The position numbers and the translations under genes are program-made. The notes under the pieces were generated by a model. It saw nothing but the letters and a program-made list of their open reading frames with translations, had not been told where the DNA came from and ran no database searches. From a virus, in IMG/VR virus record IMGVR_UViG_3300042309_000677, positions 1 through 26,624 of that record: 26,624 nt of DNA, one strand, 5' to 3'. This document shows, one piece after another, positions 1 to 7,530 of the stretch (its first letter is position 1; every line of letters starts with the position of its first letter).

Positions 1-1476
1 GTCGACATCGAAGCCTTTGCCAACCCGGAGGTTGCCTAAGTGGTCAAAGGAGATGAAGAAAACGCGACCCCTGTTGGTTTCGACCGTTTCGTTGGCCGGG
101 AGGGGAACGCCGCCGTTCTCGGGGAGGGCGTTGTAGTTGGTCCCAGAGCCGACGTACTCCATGTTGTGGCCGCCCGTCGAGATCTGGGAGCGGCGCACGA
201 AGTTGATCGTCGTGCCGTTGGGAATAGCAGTCGAAAGGGCCGGGAAGAAGTTGACCCGGAAGCCGGCTTGACCGCTCGTCAGGGGTACTGAACCGGTGAC
301 GGTGTAGAAGGAGCTACCGATCTGCATAAGCAGACCGGGCAAGGGACGGGCGATGTTCCCGAAACGGGGATTGCTGATGTTGACGACGTTGACGTAGGTC
401 GTCGTCGATCCCGCCGCTGTACCGCTGAAGACCGGGTTGGGGCTATAGCCGTCGGCCCATAGGCCATAGGTGCCGAAGTTTGTGGTCGAGGCTGAGATCG
501 AGGCTTGGCCGCCGGTCTCGCACTTGACGTGGTACTCGCAGAAGGTGCTGAAGAACGAGACGAGCTGGGCGAAGCCGTCGTTCTTGATTAGGCAACCAGG
601 GCCACCGAGGTTCACCTGGGTGAACGAATCGACCACCATCGAGCGCAGTGGCGAGTTGCTTGCGCAAGCGGCGCCGTCAACTATGAGGCCGCCCCCGGTG
701 ACGCCGGTCGAGACTGAGCCGCCCGCGCCATCGTTCTGACGAGCGGTCAGGCTCGTGCAGTTCTGCATGTAGGGCGAACGTGTGATGTAGGCACCGAAGC
801 CCGATGCCCCGAGGGCGAGGTTGTTCGCCGTGGCATTGAACTGGACGACCCAGGCGGTCTTGTAGACGCCGTTGTGAGTGCCCTGCTGGTGGCCGGTGAA
901 GGTGCAGCCGTAGCAGTAGAAGCCGGAGTCGACCTCAAAGATGCCGTCGTACTTGGTGGCTTCCGTGGGCCGGATGGTGACCTGACGCAGGGCGTCGCCG
1001 AAGATGCCGACGTTGCGCTTGACCTGCATCGGGCAGGTCTCGATGTACTCGCCAGCGCCGAGCATGATCGCGGTGCCGGGCTGGGCCAGCTCGATGGCGC
1101 GGCGCAGCGTTTTCAGGGGCTCGGCCGGGCTGGTGCCGTTGCTGGCGTCATCACCGTCGGTGTCGACGTAGAGGCGCTTGCTGTAGCGAAGGGCGTCCTT
1201 GAAGGCCTCGTGCTTGCTGTTGACCTGGGCGAGAGCCGCCGCGGTTGGAGCCAGCAGCTCACTTGTAGAAACCAGCGAGTTTGTGAGCTGGACGGCACCG
1301 GGGGTACTGGTGGACGCCTTCCCGCCAACCCGGCGGATCACATTCAAGCTGTCCTTGATATAGAGCGCAGGGTCGCTCGCGTTGTAATTGACCGCTATCT
1401 CAGCCGGCTTGAGATCGCTGGGTAACGGCTGATTGCCCGCGACTCCTGAATTCTTATGGATCAGTTCAGCGCTCAT
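1..1476 (-). CDS. Tail fibre / receptor-binding protein, N-terminal part (runs off the window)
   Basis: The frame is open from the ATG at 1476 to the window edge (492 codons, no stop), so only the N-terminal part is seen. About 110 residues of virion-attachment-like sequence precede a beta-helix domain that opens with YVDTDGDDASNGTSPAEP and LKTLRRAIELAQPGTAI, the pectate-lyase-like start typical of phage fibres. Later motifs RSMVVDSFTQVNLGGPG, FSTFCEYHVKCETGGQ and NMEYVGSGTNYNALPENGG match, from memory, fibre domains of T4-like cyanophages. It lies 30 nt after the preceding tail gene, at the distal end of the tail-tip cluster, as expected for host recognition. After the first 110 or so residues codons are strongly C-ending (most Tyr are TAC), unlike the J-like gene, which suggests an exchanged module. 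The family assignment is strong; the receptor is unknown. Confidence 0.85.
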   Translation of the reverse strand, partial: MSAELIHKNSGVAGNQPLPSDLKPAEIAVNYNASDPALYIKDSLNVIRRVGGKASTSTPGAVQLTNSLVSTSELLAPTAAALAQVNSKHEAFKDALRYSKRLYVDTDGDDASNGTSPAEPLKTLRRAIELAQPGTAIMLGAGEYIETCPMQVKRNVGIFGDALRQVTIRPTEATKYDGIFEVDSGFYCYGCTFTGHQQGTHNGVYKTAWVVQFNATANNLALGASGFGAYITRSPYMQNCTSLTARQNDGAGGSVSTGVTGGGLIVDGAACASNSPLRSMVVDSFTQVNLGGPGCLIKNDGFAQLVSFFSTFCEYHVKCETGGQASISASTTNFGTYGLWADGYSPNPVFSGTAAGSTTTYVNVVNISNPRFGNIARPLPGLLMQIGSSFYTVTGSVPLTSGQAGFRVNFFPALSTAIPNGTTINFVRRSQISTGGHNMEYVGSGTNYNALPENGGVPLPANETVETNRGRVFFISFDHLGNLRVGKGFDVD

Positions 1477-1506
1477 GGAACCGCGGCTGCTCTTGCTGCC
1501 GGCAGA

Positions 1507-2211
1507 TTAGAGAGATTCCACTTCGCTACTAAAGCTCAGCCTCGGCGCCTCAAGGAACACTGCTTCGACCGTGCCGGCCAGATGCGATGGGTGCCGACTG
1601 TTGATGGCGATTTCAGCCAGTACGCCAACTCCCCTGTAGCCAAAGGCAGTGCCGGGCTCGGCCCCATCGCACAGACGGAGGAAACAGTCGGCGCTGTCGG
1701 TGGCCCGTTTCCCTGTCAGCTCAAACTCTTGGCAGATCCGCCAATGCGGGCGCTCGGCGCTGTCGGGCAGGTCATAGAAGAAGTTGCCGACCAGGGCGCT
1801 GCAGGCTAATGATGCAATCGCTTCGCCGAACTGCTCCTCGATCCGGTCGAGATCTATAGATGCTCGGCCCTGGTACAGCGTCCAGTCCACAAGCGTGGAG
1901 CAAAAACAGCTCTGGTTCCCGGCGGCAATCCTGCATTCGCCACCTACTAGGAGATCCTGCAGCGGCACACGCTGCTCCGGGGCGCCTTCAAACGCTTGTG
2001 CCAGATCTGTATAGAGCGAGTGGTAGCCCAGTTCGTTGACGCCCACCACATAGCCACGCCCAGCGATGCTGACCTGATCACCCGTAAGCAGCCCTGTCCG
2101 CGGCGGAAGCCATTCGTTTGTGCCGCGCTGGCATTCGTCGGCTCGCAACACGATCTCTGGCACAGCTTCACGCCTGAATTGGATGAAGCCTCCAACCCCC
2201 AGGTGCGCCAC
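1507..2211 (-). CDS. Tail-tip associated protein, function unknown
   Basis: A 234-aa product starting MAHLGVGGFIQFRRE. I do not recognise a named domain. The N-terminal 70 residues look beta-rich (LTGDQVSIAGRGYVVGV), the middle is Cys-rich (GGECRIAAGNQSCFCSTLVD) and the C-terminal half is mixed helix and strand. It begins 4 nt after the preceding tail gene ends and is followed 30 nt later by the tail fibre, so it probably links the tip to the fibre or helps fibre assembly. No signal peptide or membrane segment is visible. That it is a virion component is inferred from position only. Confidence 0.7.
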   Translation of the reverse strand: MAHLGVGGFIQFRREAVPEIVLRADECQRGTNEWLPPRTGLLTGDQVSIAGRGYVVGVNELGYHSLYTDLAQAFEGAPEQRVPLQDLLVGGECRIAAGNQSCFCSTLVDWTLYQGRASIDLDRIEEQFGEAIASLACSALVGNFFYDLPDSAERPHWRICQEFELTGKRATDSADCFLRLCDGAEPGTAFGYRGVGVLAEIAINSRHPSHLAGTVEAVFLEAPRLSFSSEVESL

Positions 2212-2215
2212 TGCC

Positions 2216-2629
2216 TTAGAAGCCTGAGTTGGGCTTGCCGCTTACCTGAAAGTCAAAGCTGCAAGCCACCAGATCACCGGCAGAAACTTCCATGCCAACA
2301 GCCGTCAACACAATCTCCAGGTTGGAGAAGCGTCCAGCTGTGTTATCTGCGTTGAGGGTCAGCTTGCCGTCTTTCTGGTCGCCATTCAGGATCTGGTTCA
2401 GAAGTGTCCTGCCCAGCGTGTCTGTGCTTCGGTAGACCAAGGTTCCGCTCCCGCTGGTGGCCCTTATCCCTGCCACATAGGAGCGGTCTGTGTCTCCTAT
2501 GACCGTCGTCTCCAAGGCATCTTTGCGGATCTCAAGCCGCACGTCTCTCACGTTGGCCAGCTTGGTCGCCGTGCCACCTGACGCCAAGGTATAGAGCAGC
2601 TCAGCGTTGTGAGCGACAACCACAGACAT
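2216..2629 (-). CDS. Small tail protein with tail-tube-like sequence pattern
   Basis: A 137-aa, beta-rich protein. It has charged strands (VRDVRLEIRKDALETTVIGD), then YVAGIRATSGSGTLVYRS and a C-terminal ACSFDFQVSGKP. The pattern of 'TxxGDxxRxYVxGxxxxSGSGTxxY' followed by 'xxSFxFQVSG' resembles lambda gpV-type tail-tube folds in other siphophages. However, this gene sits after the J-like hub rather than before the tape measure, so it may be a tip or decoration protein that reuses the tube fold. Its ATG overlaps the preceding stop by one base (TGATG). The fold call is from pattern memory. Confidence 0.7.
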   Translation of the reverse strand: MSVVVAHNAELLYTLASGGTATKLANVRDVRLEIRKDALETTVIGDTDRSYVAGIRATSGSGTLVYRSTDTLGRTLLNQILNGDQKDGKLTLNADNTAGRFSNLEIVLTAVGMEVSAGDLVACSFDFQVSGKPNSGF

Positions 2630-3015
2630 CAGAGCGTCCCCACAAGCGTCACCTCTACATTAGATCTGCCCTTAAACGTTGTTTCGACGGTGGGGCCGTT
2701 GCCCTCGGCGAACCGCCAGGCAAGACCACTCCCCACCATGGCCTGCTTCAGGGCAGAAGAGGCCCCATCGAAAAGTTCATTGGGCAGGGTGAGCGAATCA
2801 AAATTGCCTTTTGCTTGCTGGTGGGCGCTCAGGATCGCCGTGGTGTCCGTATCGCTGATGTTGCGAAAGGAGAGCCGGAGCGTGGCGTTGCTTGAGCTGG
2901 ATCCCCACAGCCGCCGAACCGTTGCACCGGACTGGGCCTTGTAGACCGTCACTGGGTATTCCGCTGCCGCAAAGGATCGGCTCGACGGCTTGATGGAGGG
3001 GAAGGTCACTGCCAT
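2629..3015 (-). CDS. Small tail-tip protein
   Basis: A 128-aa product beginning MAVTFPSIKPSSRSF. Features are ATVRRLWGSSSSNATLRLSF, NISDTDTTAILSAHQQAKG and LAWRFAEGNGPTVETTFKGR. Similar short proteins follow large tail-hub genes in cyanobacterial phages, in my recollection, and are annotated only as phage tail proteins. It starts 2 nt after the J-like gene stop and shares a TGATG junction with the next gene, so it is almost certainly co-translated. It could be a tip cap or a fibre adaptor; the sequence alone does not decide. Confidence 0.72.
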   Translation of the reverse strand: MAVTFPSIKPSSRSFAAAEYPVTVYKAQSGATVRRLWGSSSSNATLRLSFRNISDTDTTAILSAHQQAKGNFDSLTLPNELFDGASSALKQAMVGSGLAWRFAEGNGPTVETTFKGRSNVEVTLVGTL

Positions 3016-3017
3016 GG

Positions 3018-6000
3018 CTACTCCTCAATGACCCAGGCGGTGGGGCTTGTCCAGTTTGCCGTCATTTCCTCGGTCGGCATGTGGACCGCCTCGACGGTGA
3101 TGGCTCCGTTTTCTTCCACCCCCAGCGACTCGATTTGGTAGGTGCGGATGGAGCTGATCACATTCTGGACAGAGAAGATGATCCCTGTCGGGCTGGCCGT
3201 TGTGCCGGAGTTGCTTACTGTCAGCGTCGTTTCATCAGGCCCGGTGTCCCCCGACCCATCCCATGCAAACACTTGATACTGCCCGTCGCTTAGCGACTGG
3301 GTGCTCGTCAGCTGGCCATTGGCCGCCACAACGCCATTGTTGAAGTCGTCGTAGTAGCTGGTGTCGATTGCACAACGGATGTAATCCCCTGGCGCCAGGT
3401 TGGCAGTTAGCCCGTCATAAGTCGTCTGGAACTTGATCCCGTGGGTCGGGAGCCGCCTCATTCGGATGATGAACTTCGCAATGTCAATCGCGTGCGCTCT
3501 GGATGTTACATAGTCCGAGACATCAATCTGCTCTACCTTCTCGGTCTCTGCGGTGCCCTGCTCGCGTATCAGCAGCTCGCGCTCTGTTGGGAACAACCCT
3601 GGGTTGGTCAGGGAGTCGGCGCCGCGTTCCTCTCGATATTTGATGCTGACCTGGATGGGCAGCCGGTCCTCGGCGTCCAGGTATTGCATTTGATATGACT
3701 TTTCAAGTACGTTGTCGGCGGTGAACAGCCCTTTGATCTCAGGCGAGCCGAACTCTAAGGCAGGCCGCAGGAAGAATTTGCCGTTGACTTCACCAAAAAT
3801 CAGCAGCATGGTCGCAGCAACGTCCGCTGCCCACTGGCGGATGTTCTGCCTTTCAGAGATCACACCATCAAAGTAGTAGCCACGCTGCGAGCACCACGTC
3901 GCTGCAGCAGCAAAGGAGTCATTGTCGATCTGCTCAGCAGTTATGGCGTGGCCAAGCCCGTAGCGTGTGTTGAGCAGGATGTCTTTCAATATCTCGGGGA
4001 ACAGGTGGGTGTTACCAATCCCGCCTGTCACATAGCAGGAGAAGCGCGAGAACTGCTGCCATTCCAGCGATGACCTTATGTTCAGGCCCAGGATCGCAAG
4101 GTCTCCATAGGCGGGCGCCACGGCGTTGTTGACGATCTCGTTGATGTAAACGATTTCGTGCTCCGGCGCTGAGGTGCTTGTTGAGACCTCTTCATAGATA
4201 AAGCTCTCGGCCAGCTTGCCCCAGCCGTCGATGTAGTTATTGACTCCTGCCTCAGGTAGCGGAATTCCCATGTCTCCGCGCTCTGCAACCGGAATTGAGA
4301 AATTCTCGCGGCTGCGCGGCACCGCGATTCCATTGAACTGGATCGTCGCTCCAGCGGCCGTGAGGCTAATGGGAGTGCTCAGCCTGGACTCCAGCACATA
4401 AAGAGTGCCCGCCGCCTTCCCTGTCCTTACCTCCCATCCTGAGACAGGCTCAAACCTAAACTCCCAGCGTTTCTTGCTGGGCATCGCGAAGCGAATCGCA
4501 TTGAATTGGTTTTGCTGGGTGAGCCCTCGGACACCGAAGCAATGCCCGAGATCGGTAAATGCCACCGGGTTGCCCTGGGCATCTAGTTTTCCTGCCTCGC
4601 GAACCGCGATGCGAAAGAAGCTAAAGCGCTCGACACTGCAGCTAACTGAACCGCTTTGGTAGACATCAACCTTCAGCGTGTCGCCGCGGCTCACTCTCCT
4701 TCCGCTCTTTGAATAGCAGGCCTTGTTGTCTGTCTCCCCAAAGGTGAGTGCATCCTTGAAGTTTAGGAGGCCTCCAACCCGTGTTCCAAGAACGCTTTTG
4801 ATGCCAATCTCTACTGCATTGCATTCGCGTGCGGTTGTGACGTTCCCAATCGCTGTGCGGAATAACTGAGGGCCTGAAGTGCCTGTGGTTCTTGCTACGG
4901 ATTGCAGGCCGCTGGCCTCAAGGGTCTGCTGGGTGTAGAACGCAGCTTCGCCCCCGCGAATTGCCTTAAAGGTGGCGGTGATCTCTTTGCCGCCGCCTAC
5001 AGGGGTGAATTCCGCTTCAGACTGGAACACATCGTCTGTCCGCGAGATGCAGATGGCCAATGCAGAGCCGATTCGATAAAGCTCGCCGACAACAATCGAA
5101 TCGTCCCAGCCGCGTTGGCGGCTAGCCACACTCGACGCAATGTCACCGGCTTTTTCTTGGTGGAATTGGCCTTCGTCAAACCCAGCCTGTATGGTGTCAG
5201 AGGTATTGGAGAAGGTGGTGGTATAAGTGGTAGTGGGTTGAACATTGCCAAATACGCTCACACTGCCGCCTGATGTAAGCGTGATTGTCGCGCCATCTGT
5301 TGTATAGACAGGATCTGTGACCGTTGCGCTTGTCTGCTCCCAGTTGTATGACGTGCCTGAACTCTGGCTAACACCCACGCTAAAGGAGCGCTCGATAGAC
5401 ACATCGCCATTGGTGAAGCGTATCTTGTAGTTCAGGGTATAGGTGCCTGGCCTCACGTACTTGAATACATTTGCGCCTGCGATGACGTTGAACGTCGCGA
5501 CTGTGGTGATTGTTGAGTTCGGGATGTTTACCGTAGGCGTGCTCACGCTCACTAGCCCTTCCAGGGTCTGGGTTGATGGTGCGCTACTGCTCCCACCGTT
5601 GTAACCCCAGAAATACGAAGGCTGGAATGAATCCGTTGGCAGGCTGACACTCACGCCCCAGGAGTTTCCCTGCAGCTCCACCGAGAACTCGGTGTTGGCA
5701 TCACTGGTGCGAAACAGCTTGTAGGTACAGGTGTCGCCGATGGCGCTCACGCTGCCCGAGATCAATCCACTGCGAGTGGAGAAGAACGCCTTGTACTTCT
5801 CCCGCATGGACGCAGACACGTTGTCGCGATCACACTTGACCTTGGCATCGCCTTCGTCTCCTTCGGGTACGAGGTTGGCGTTGACCGCTGGTCTTACGAC
5901 TGGGTTGACGCGAATGCCCAGGTTGTTGCCGATTGGCGCGTAGACGCCAAAGGTCGTTTGCGTGGTTGGCTTGCTGCTGGAGCAGAAATGGGCCCCGCTC

Positions 6001-6701
6001 TGATGGCGGAAGATGTCTGCCTGGTCGACCGCTCCGGGGTCGGTATTTGCAGGCCGGCCGGCGATGTGATGGGTTGCGCTCAGTCTTCCGCCGGAGCCGC
6101 TGAAGTAAATGCTGAGCCGGCTTTGGTCGGCTGCGCCATCGAGGAGGTAGCCGCCGATGGCATTGGAGCCAATGGCAAAGTTGTTGGCGTCAATCGACGT
6201 GATCGTGCCTTCGCTGATCAAGAAGACTGCCCGAAGAAGCTGTGAGCCCCCATAGCTCTGGATTTGGGACCAGATCAGTGGGCATGTGATACGGACGCCT
6301 CCGACATAGGCCCCATTGATCAGCTCACGCTTTGCGTAGACCAGAGGGATCGTCTGCCCAATTCGGGCAATGTCCTGCGCTGCGTCGAAGCCGACCCTTG
6401 GCGCGTACCGCTCGACGCTGTTGATCGCGTCCTCGGCCTTTTGGTTGGCCTCTAGCTTGGCCGGCCTTCCCGGCTTGGGCTTGAAGAAGCTCGCAACGAT
6501 TGTCAGGCCAACAGAAATGACCGTCAGCACCAACGAAATAAGGGCCAGTACCCCTGGCTCATTCACCACCAACGGTGATGGCTGCTCTCGGTAGCGCTGG
6601 CGTGCTTGGGCCTTGAATTCGGCATATTCCTCATCGCTGATCTCCAGCATCCGCGCCAGATACCGGTCAGAAGGCAGCAGCGGGTAGTCCTTGTCTTTCA
6701 T
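3018..6701 (-). CDS. Tail-tip attachment protein (lambda J-like central hub/fibre)
   Basis: A 1227-aa protein in the position of lambda J, after the tape measure, L-like and NlpC-like genes. It has an N-terminal charged helix, one strong hydrophobic segment at residues 51-73 (VLALISLVLTVISVGLTIVA), then a hub-like region with ARIGQTIPLVYAKRELING, as seen in TipJ-type proteins. The middle (about 290-560) is Ser/Thr/Gly-rich and beta-structured, with Ig-like stretches. The last 300 residues again look like hub domains (NTRYGLGHAITAEQIDNDSF, FGEVNGKFFLRPALEFGS, LPTHGIKFQTTYDGLTANLA). The ATG overlaps the upstream stop as ATGA. The protein should form the trimeric tip that binds and opens the host surface. 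Family placement is firm by order and motifs; domain limits are approximate. Confidence 0.85.
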   Translation of the reverse strand: MKDKDYPLLPSDRYLARMLEISDEEYAEFKAQARQRYREQPSPLVVNEPGVLALISLVLTVISVGLTIVASFFKPKPGRPAKLEANQKAEDAINSVERYAPRVGFDAAQDIARIGQTIPLVYAKRELINGAYVGGVRITCPLIWSQIQSYGGSQLLRAVFLISEGTITSIDANNFAIGSNAIGGYLLDGAADQSRLSIYFSGSGGRLSATHHIAGRPANTDPGAVDQADIFRHQSGAHFCSSSKPTTQTTFGVYAPIGNNLGIRVNPVVRPAVNANLVPEGDEGDAKVKCDRDNVSASMREKYKAFFSTRSGLISGSVSAIGDTCTYKLFRTSDANTEFSVELQGNSWGVSVSLPTDSFQPSYFWGYNGGSSSAPSTQTLEGLVSVSTPTVNIPNSTITTVATFNVIAGANVFKYVRPGTYTLNYKIRFTNGDVSIERSFSVGVSQSSGTSYNWEQTSATVTDPVYTTDGATITLTSGGSVSVFGNVQPTTTYTTTFSNTSDTIQAGFDEGQFHQEKAGDIASSVASRQRGWDDSIVVGELYRIGSALAICISRTDDVFQSEAEFTPVGGGKEITATFKAIRGGEAAFYTQQTLEASGLQSVARTTGTSGPQLFRTAIGNVTTARECNAVEIGIKSVLGTRVGGLLNFKDALTFGETDNKACYSKSGRRVSRGDTLKVDVYQSGSVSCSVERFSFFRIAVREAGKLDAQGNPVAFTDLGHCFGVRGLTQQNQFNAIRFAMPSKKRWEFRFEPVSGWEVRTGKAAGTLYVLESRLSTPISLTAAGATIQFNGIAVPRSRENFSIPVAERGDMGIPLPEAGVNNYIDGWGKLAESFIYEEVSTSTSAPEHEIVYINEIVNNAVAPAYGDLAILGLNIRSSLEWQQFSRFSCYVTGGIGNTHLFPEILKDILLNTRYGLGHAITAEQIDNDSFAAAATWCSQRGYYFDGVISERQNIRQWAADVAATMLLIFGEVNGKFFLRPALEFGSPEIKGLFTADNVLEKSYQMQYLDAEDRLPIQVSIKYREERGADSLTNPGLFPTERELLIREQGTAETEKVEQIDVSDYVTSRAHAIDIAKFIIRMRRLPTHGIKFQTTYDGLTANLAPGDYIRCAIDTSYYDDFNNGVVAANGQLTSTQSLSDGQYQVFAWDGSGDTGPDETTLTVSNSGTTASPTGIIFSVQNVISSIRTYQIESLGVEENGAITVEAVHMPTEEMTANWTSPTAWVIEE

Positions 6702-7243
6702 TGGCGAAGCCGGTGGAAGGATTGAGGCTGGATGCTTCCGAGATAGGTCCAGGTGACGCCTTTTTCAGGTGTTGCCGTGACCAGGCCGTTATCAACAACG
6801 ATGGCAAAGCCCCTGTTGCCTGGCTCGCGGAAGATTGCCAAGGCGTACTGCTCGGCCTTGCTGATGGGCTCTGTGAACTCGGCGAACGCTTTATCGAACT
6901 GCTCAAAGTCGCAGCGCCGGAATGCCTCGTACCACCAGGCTTCCGCTTTTGGGCGCGGGAGGCCAGCAGACTCCAGCACCCTCAGCGTCAGCAGGATGCA
7001 GTCAGCGCCGCGGCCGTCCAGGGGATCAGCTTTAAGCCTGAATGGCAGGCCGATGAACTGATGCCAGCTAAACGGCCGCGAGGCTGGCTTTAGGAGATCA
7101 CCAGATTGCCCGTGATCGGCAGACTCCCGACGAGGGAGCTGGATAGCTGTCGCCTTGGGAACTGTGCCCTCACGGCATCGAGCGGAGATGCCAGGCGAAC
7201 CACAATCTTCTCGACATCTATCTCCATGCTTGCCGCCAACCAT
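6698..7243 (-). CDS. NlpC/P60-like tail protein (lambda K-like), start uncertain, catalytic His not evident
   Basis: The longest frame encodes 181 aa. The segment from about residue 57 has the NlpC/P60 tail-protein layout: FSWHQFIGLPFRLKADPLDG then GRGADCILLTLRVLESAGLP, with Cys82 in the catalytic position. The region where the family has its His reads FAIVVDNGLVTATPEKGVTW, with no His, so the peptidase may be inactive. Gene order (L-like, this, J-like) fits lambda K. The only canonical start in frame is the ATG at 7243, which would overlap the upstream gene by 154 nt and has no Shine-Dalgarno sequence. I found no ATG, GTG or TTG between it and the Cys. The true start may be a non-AUG codon near 7090. 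The stop overlaps the next ATG (ATGA). Confidence 0.65.
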   Translation of the reverse strand: MVGGKHGDRCREDCGSPGISARCREGTVPKATAIQLPRRESADHGQSGDLLKPASRPFSWHQFIGLPFRLKADPLDGRGADCILLTLRVLESAGLPRPKAEAWWYEAFRRCDFEQFDKAFAEFTEPISKAEQYALAIFREPGNRGFAIVVDNGLVTATPEKGVTWTYLGSIQPQSFHRLRQ

Positions 7244-7530
7244 ATTTCATTGGTCAGAGTGGGCCCAGTTGTCAGACTAGCTCCTTCCAGCAGCACAGTT
7301 GTGATCCTGATTATGTGTCTGTTCTGAACCGACTCTGTTGCAAAGTTAAGGCTGATTGGGTCGTTGCCGAGGACCAGAGAGGTCTCTCCACGGTCGCCAC
7401 CTTTTTTCGACCCACGACCTGTCAGGCCAAATGGTGCAAAGTCTGGTTGCCCAACAAAGAAGTTCTGGAAGCTCCATGACGTTCCACTGCCTGATGATGT
7501 CAGGTAGTTCACGATTGCAAAGCTGCTCAT
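7090..7530 (-). CDS. Minor tail protein (lambda L-like)
   Basis: A 146-aa product. The C-terminal half carries IVVRLASPLDAVRAQFPRR followed by LSSSLVGSLPITGNLVIS, the 'SPxDAVxxxxPxRxL' pattern of lambda gpL / DUF1833-type minor tail proteins that link the tape-measure end of the tail to the J hub. The N-terminal part (SWSFQNFFVGQPDFAPFGLT) is Gly/Phe-rich and not recognised. The ATG overlaps the tape measure stop by 4 nt (ATGA). In lambda this protein binds an iron-sulphur cluster through C-terminal cysteines; none are visible here, so the C-terminal domain is shorter or different. Confidence 0.72.
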   Translation of the reverse strand: MSSFAIVNYLTSSGSGTSWSFQNFFVGQPDFAPFGLTGRGSKKGGDRGETSLVLGNDPISLNFATESVQNRHIIRITTVLLEGASLTTGPTLTNEIWLAASMEIDVEKIVVRLASPLDAVRAQFPRRQLSSSLVGSLPITGNLVIS

